Below are positions 60,240 to 64,000 of a DNA stretch of 64,000 nucleotides, piece after piece. This stretch comes from Alternaria dauci (taxonomy: Eukaryota; Ascomycota; Dothideomycetes; Pleosporales; Pleosporaceae). The stretch lies in the NCBI RefSeq assembly GCF_042100115.1, contig NC_091272.1:6696001-6760000 (forward strand). Reading direction: 5' to 3'. Positions within the stretch are counted from its first letter, which is position 1. Each line of letters starts with the position of its first letter. The notes beneath the pieces are model-generated. The model ran no database searches. It was not told the origin of the DNA and worked only from the letters and a program-made list of their open reading frames with translations. Position numbers and translations under genes: made by a program.

Positions 60240-63200
60240 ATAGTACTAAGTTACCTAAGGAGTAATCTACTACTATATCTATACTACTTAATTCCTCTAC
60301 CTTACTTACTTATATACCTCTACTAGCTATTACTAAGGATACTATTATAACTAAGAGGGCTTTAGTATTAGGCTCTAATAGTAAGTCTAATTCTATTTCT
60401 AATTCTTTACTATATTACTTAGCTTTACTTATTTAAGATCTTAATAACTAATCTTAAGGAGAGTAGGACTCTAATAGCTTAGTCTTTAACTAGAATATTT
60501 AAGATCTTATCTTTATAATATCTAAGGGTCTACTTATATTACCTAAGAATACTTTAGTAATAGACTATAATATCTTAGATTCCCCTTCCCTTTACTTATT
60601 TTACTACTACTATATAAAGCCTTCCTTAATTATTACTAAGGCTATCTTAGGGTAAGAATAAGTAAGTACTATTAATTAAGCTACTATTACTTAGCTTTTT
60701 AAATAAGATAATATTAAAGAAATTTATAATTCTACCTCTATACTTATAGACTTAGTAAATATTATTTAAATTATACTTTCTTTTATTTAGCCTAATACTA
60801 GTAAAATTAAACTTATTTCTTTTTTAAAGAGAGTAGTTCCTAGTAGTAAAGGTTTTATTAATCTTAAGCTCTTTATATATCTATCTTTTAATTCTAGTTA
60901 TAATAAGGTTATAAAGTACTATTAGTTTTAAATTCTATTTATTATTCTTCTAGATATCTTTTTAATATCCTACCTTATATAGTTATTACTAATACTAATA
61001 AAGTCCTCTCTTATAATTAGATTAGATCCCTTTAGCTCTACTTCTAGAGACTTAGGTATACTAGTTTTACTTTAAAACCTTTACTCTTAGTATTTATAAT
61101 TTACTCTAATAATAAGTTTTTAAACTTTTAGGTTAACTCTAAGAGGCTACTTAATCTTCTTATTAAGTTTAGGACTATTAGCTTATACTTCTACTTATCT
61201 AGCTTTATAAAGCGTACTATTATTAATTCTAATATTAAGGCTTTAATACTAAGTATCTATTAGGGTACTATTATAATTAGTAGTATTAATAACCCTAATA
61301 ATATTAGTTATACGTATAGCTACTATAACTCTAACTATTACGCTAAAGTCTATAGTATCTATATTATTATATATATTAATAGTAAACTATATAAGAATAG
61401 TATTTATATTAATTATATTTATAGTAGTACCTTAGATACTTATTCTTTCTACTATAAGTACCTAATTATCTTTTAGATAGCCTCTTCTTTTCTTCTTTAT
61501 ATATTTTACTAATTTAAACTTTTTTTAAGTAATATTCTTATTTATTATAGTATTACTTATATTAGTTAACTCTCCTTTATCTTTTCTTCTAATATCCTTA
61601 ATACTCTTACTTTACCTCTCCTTACTTATACTAGTACTAGTAAGGCTATAATACCTACTAAGAAATCTTTATTTACTTACTCTTCCTTTAGCTAAGTTAG
61701 TAAGAAGTCTACTACTAACTATAGTCTTTATTTAAGCTAGTTAAATAAGGGTAAGGCTAGTAACTTTAAGCCTAAGCTTAGCTTAGATACTAATAGTATT
61801 ATCTCTAAGGATTTAGCTCTTACTAAGCTACCTTTAATTAGGGAGTTAGGTAATAACTAGGTTATTACTTAATCTAAGTTACTAAAGAAGGCTACTTATA
61901 AGATACTTACTCCTCTTAAGTATACTACTACTTAAAAGCTAGTAATACTATTACTAATAAAGAAGAATACTCTTTATAAGAAGTTTTTTACTTTAACTCC
62001 TCTAGCTTCTTCTAAAGCTTATTTAGTTTAGCGCTCTCTTTATAAGCTAACTATTAAGGCTCTAAAGGAGTAGGTTAAAAAGTATAAAAAGGCCTCTCCT
62101 TATAAGTATCTTCTTAGTAGCTAATATCCTATTAATATTAGTAGTCTTTATTATTATATAAAGTTAATTAATTCTACTCTTTAGCCTAAGGTTCTTATTA
62201 TTAAGCTTATTACTATAGTTAAGGATACCTCTATTACTAAGTCTAATAGTAATAGTACTAGTTTCTAGTCTTTATTATATACTTCTTTAGGTTTTAGTAG
62301 TAAGTAGTTAATTAGTTATATTACTACTATCTTAATAGGCTTTTAGCTATAGTTCTTATAGAAATCTATATTTAACTATCTTATTTTACTTCTTATTCCT
62401 TTTAAAGATATTAGTATTACTTCTAAACTTCTTCTTTATAAAGTATTTATACTACTCCTTCCCTTACTTAAGAAATTAAAGGTCCTATCTATCTTCTTTT
62501 ATTTTTATAAAAACCTAGTTTCTAAAGAGTATTTAGGAATATAGTAGACTAAAGGGCTAAGTAATTCTATATTTATAATAAGTTTTTAACCTTAGAGATT
62601 AGTAATAGCTACTTAATAGATATTTATTTTTAAGCTATAGTTCTATCTTTCTTAATTCTAGTTCCTAAACTTTATAGGGTAGTTCTTAGGATTCTAGATT
62701 TATTTCTTTCTATTCTAAGTACGTTCTAGTAGAGTTCTCTAGATATCCTATCTTTTTTAAGCTATATCTAAAGTAATTAGATATAGTTCTCCTCTAAGTA
62801 GTTACGTTCTACTAACTATCTAGTTAGGTTTATCCCCTATTTAGGTTAAGCGCTCTTTAGTATTAAATTATATTCTAGTATATATTCTTAGTTCCTCACC
62901 CTATATAGTCTAGATTTCCTTTTATATCTTAAGTATTTTTTTTTAATTTCTTATTTCTTATAATATACCCTACTATTACTTTAGTATTATACTATCTCCT
63001 ACCTTAAAAGTAGATCTATTACCTTAGTTATAATAGGCCTTTAGGTAGTAAATAGTTAGAGTCTTTTCTATAATAGTAATACTAGCCAATCTATTCCTTA
63101 ACACCCTTATCTCTTCCTTCTACTCTTCTTTACTACTTTAAACTTAGTTTAGTCTCTATTCTCTTACCTATTTCTTTATATCCTTACTTTCTATATATAC

Positions 63201-63800
63201 TTTATACTAATATCTACTCCTCTTTATAATAATACCCTACTTACTTAACTTTCTACTACTATAGGTTAACGCGCGCTTATTTTTAGTTACGCGTTAATTA
63301 CTACTTTATACTACTTTTCCTTTCTTTATCCTTAGTTCTAGCTACTAATACTAGTATAACTAAGAGGGCTTTAGCCTTAGGCTCTAATAGTAAGTTAAAT
63401 TCTTATTTATATTTCTCTATATATTATTCTACTTTACCTACTTAAGATCTAAATAATACTTTATAAGGCTAAGAGAATAATAGCTAGAAGATTACTAACT
63501 AAGATATTATAGATTTAGACTTTAATATAAATAACTAGTCTCCTTCTTTACTACCTAAGAATACTTTAGTAATAGACTATAATATTTTAGATTCCCCCTT
63601 ACTTTACCTATCTTACTACTACTATATAAAGCCTTCTTTAATTATTACTAGTACTATCTTAGGGTAAGAATAAGTAAGTACTACTTATTAGGCTACTTTT
63701 ACTTAGCTCTCTAAGTAGGATAATAATAAAGATACTTTTAATTCTACCCCTACGCCTACTAACCTAATAAATAATATTAAGACTATACCTTCTACTATTA
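60240..63800. repeat. Unclassified repeat with a duplicated block about 3.06 kb apart
   Basis: About 420 bp at 60340-60760 recur in the same orientation at 63360-63800, sharing for example TTTAGTAATAGACTATAAT and a GCCTTCNTTAATTATTACT stretch. The intervening 2.6 kb may be the body of one element in a head-to-tail arrangement. A plus-strand stretch near 61.31-61.40 kb has Tyr/Asn/Cys spacing that could be a mutated zinc knuckle, but this is weak. Confidence 0.45.
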
Positions 63801-64000
63801 TTAATATTTACTACTTAAGATTTATCCTTAGTACTACTAAGAATTAAGTTACTAAGCTCTAAGTACCTCCTCTATTATATTCTTTTATATTTATTACTAT
63901 AGAGTTTAGTAAATTAAACCTTCCTTTCTAAGTCTACTTAAATATTATTCTAATATTCTAATACTATAGTTAAGAATAACTCTAATAAAGAGATTACTCT

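Larger units (their letters stand above)
44991..64000. repeat. AT-rich, RIP-mutated repeat block C
   Basis: This block has the same composition signature as blocks A and B and no intact gene. It contains the upstream half of the SPFH pseudogene, a Fot1/pogo transposase, LTRs, X copies and a reverse-oriented Gypsy element, listed separately. Repeats not otherwise itemised: 50149-50345 recurs at 52830-53040, and inverted at about 46070-46250. The intervals 48.9-50.1 and 59.5-60.2 kb hold nothing I can assign. Confidence 0.85.

Overview
The window looks like a filamentous ascomycete (Pezizomycotina, most likely a dothideomycete) with a two-compartment genome. The genes have short introns of about 44-90 nt with GTRNGT-like donors and CTRAC branch points. 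They sit in two islands of normal composition, 16.34-21.22 kb and 29.93-44.99 kb. The rest is very AT-rich repeat DNA in which the dinucleotides CA and TG are almost gone (none in bases 1-747). That is the signature of repeat-induced point mutation (RIP) acting on CpA.

Island 1 holds a dienelactone-hydrolase-like gene (16560-17482, -), a glutathione S-transferase-like gene (18423-19430, -, six exons) and a trans-acting enoyl reductase of the LovC type (19800-20924, +). Island 2 holds a carboxymuconolactone-decarboxylase-like gene (30144-30836, -), an alpha/beta hydrolase (31152-32166, +), an FAD monooxygenase (32613-33896, +), a second related alpha/beta hydrolase (34376-35450, -) and a 2554-residue polyketide synthase (36043-43925, +). 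The synthase reads KS-AT-DH-MT-KR-ACP-R and has no enoyl reductase domain, so the reductase gene in island 1 is its natural partner. I read the two islands as one biosynthetic cluster, split by about 8.7 kb of nested, RIP-mutated elements. By established precedent (betaenone-type synthases) the first product should be a methylated, partly reduced polyketide released as an aldehyde or alcohol, then oxidised by the monooxygenase and possibly processed by the hydrolases. No P450, transporter or transcription factor gene is visible. GTCGG/CCGAC-rich repeats recur in all five cluster promoters.

The AT-rich blocks contain at least three Ty3/Gypsy elements, LTRs of two families, a Fot1/pogo transposase broken by a solo LTR, and an unnamed 1.35-kb repeat (called X here) that makes 15-16 bp target-site duplications. 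A Gypsy-type LTR element with a 5-bp duplication sits inside one X copy, and it contains further X copies. At the right edge of island 2 a stomatin/SPFH-family gene (about 45.6 to 44.4 kb, -) has been destroyed by RIP-type stops. The damage increases toward the repeat block, and a 117-bp X fragment is inserted in the gene.
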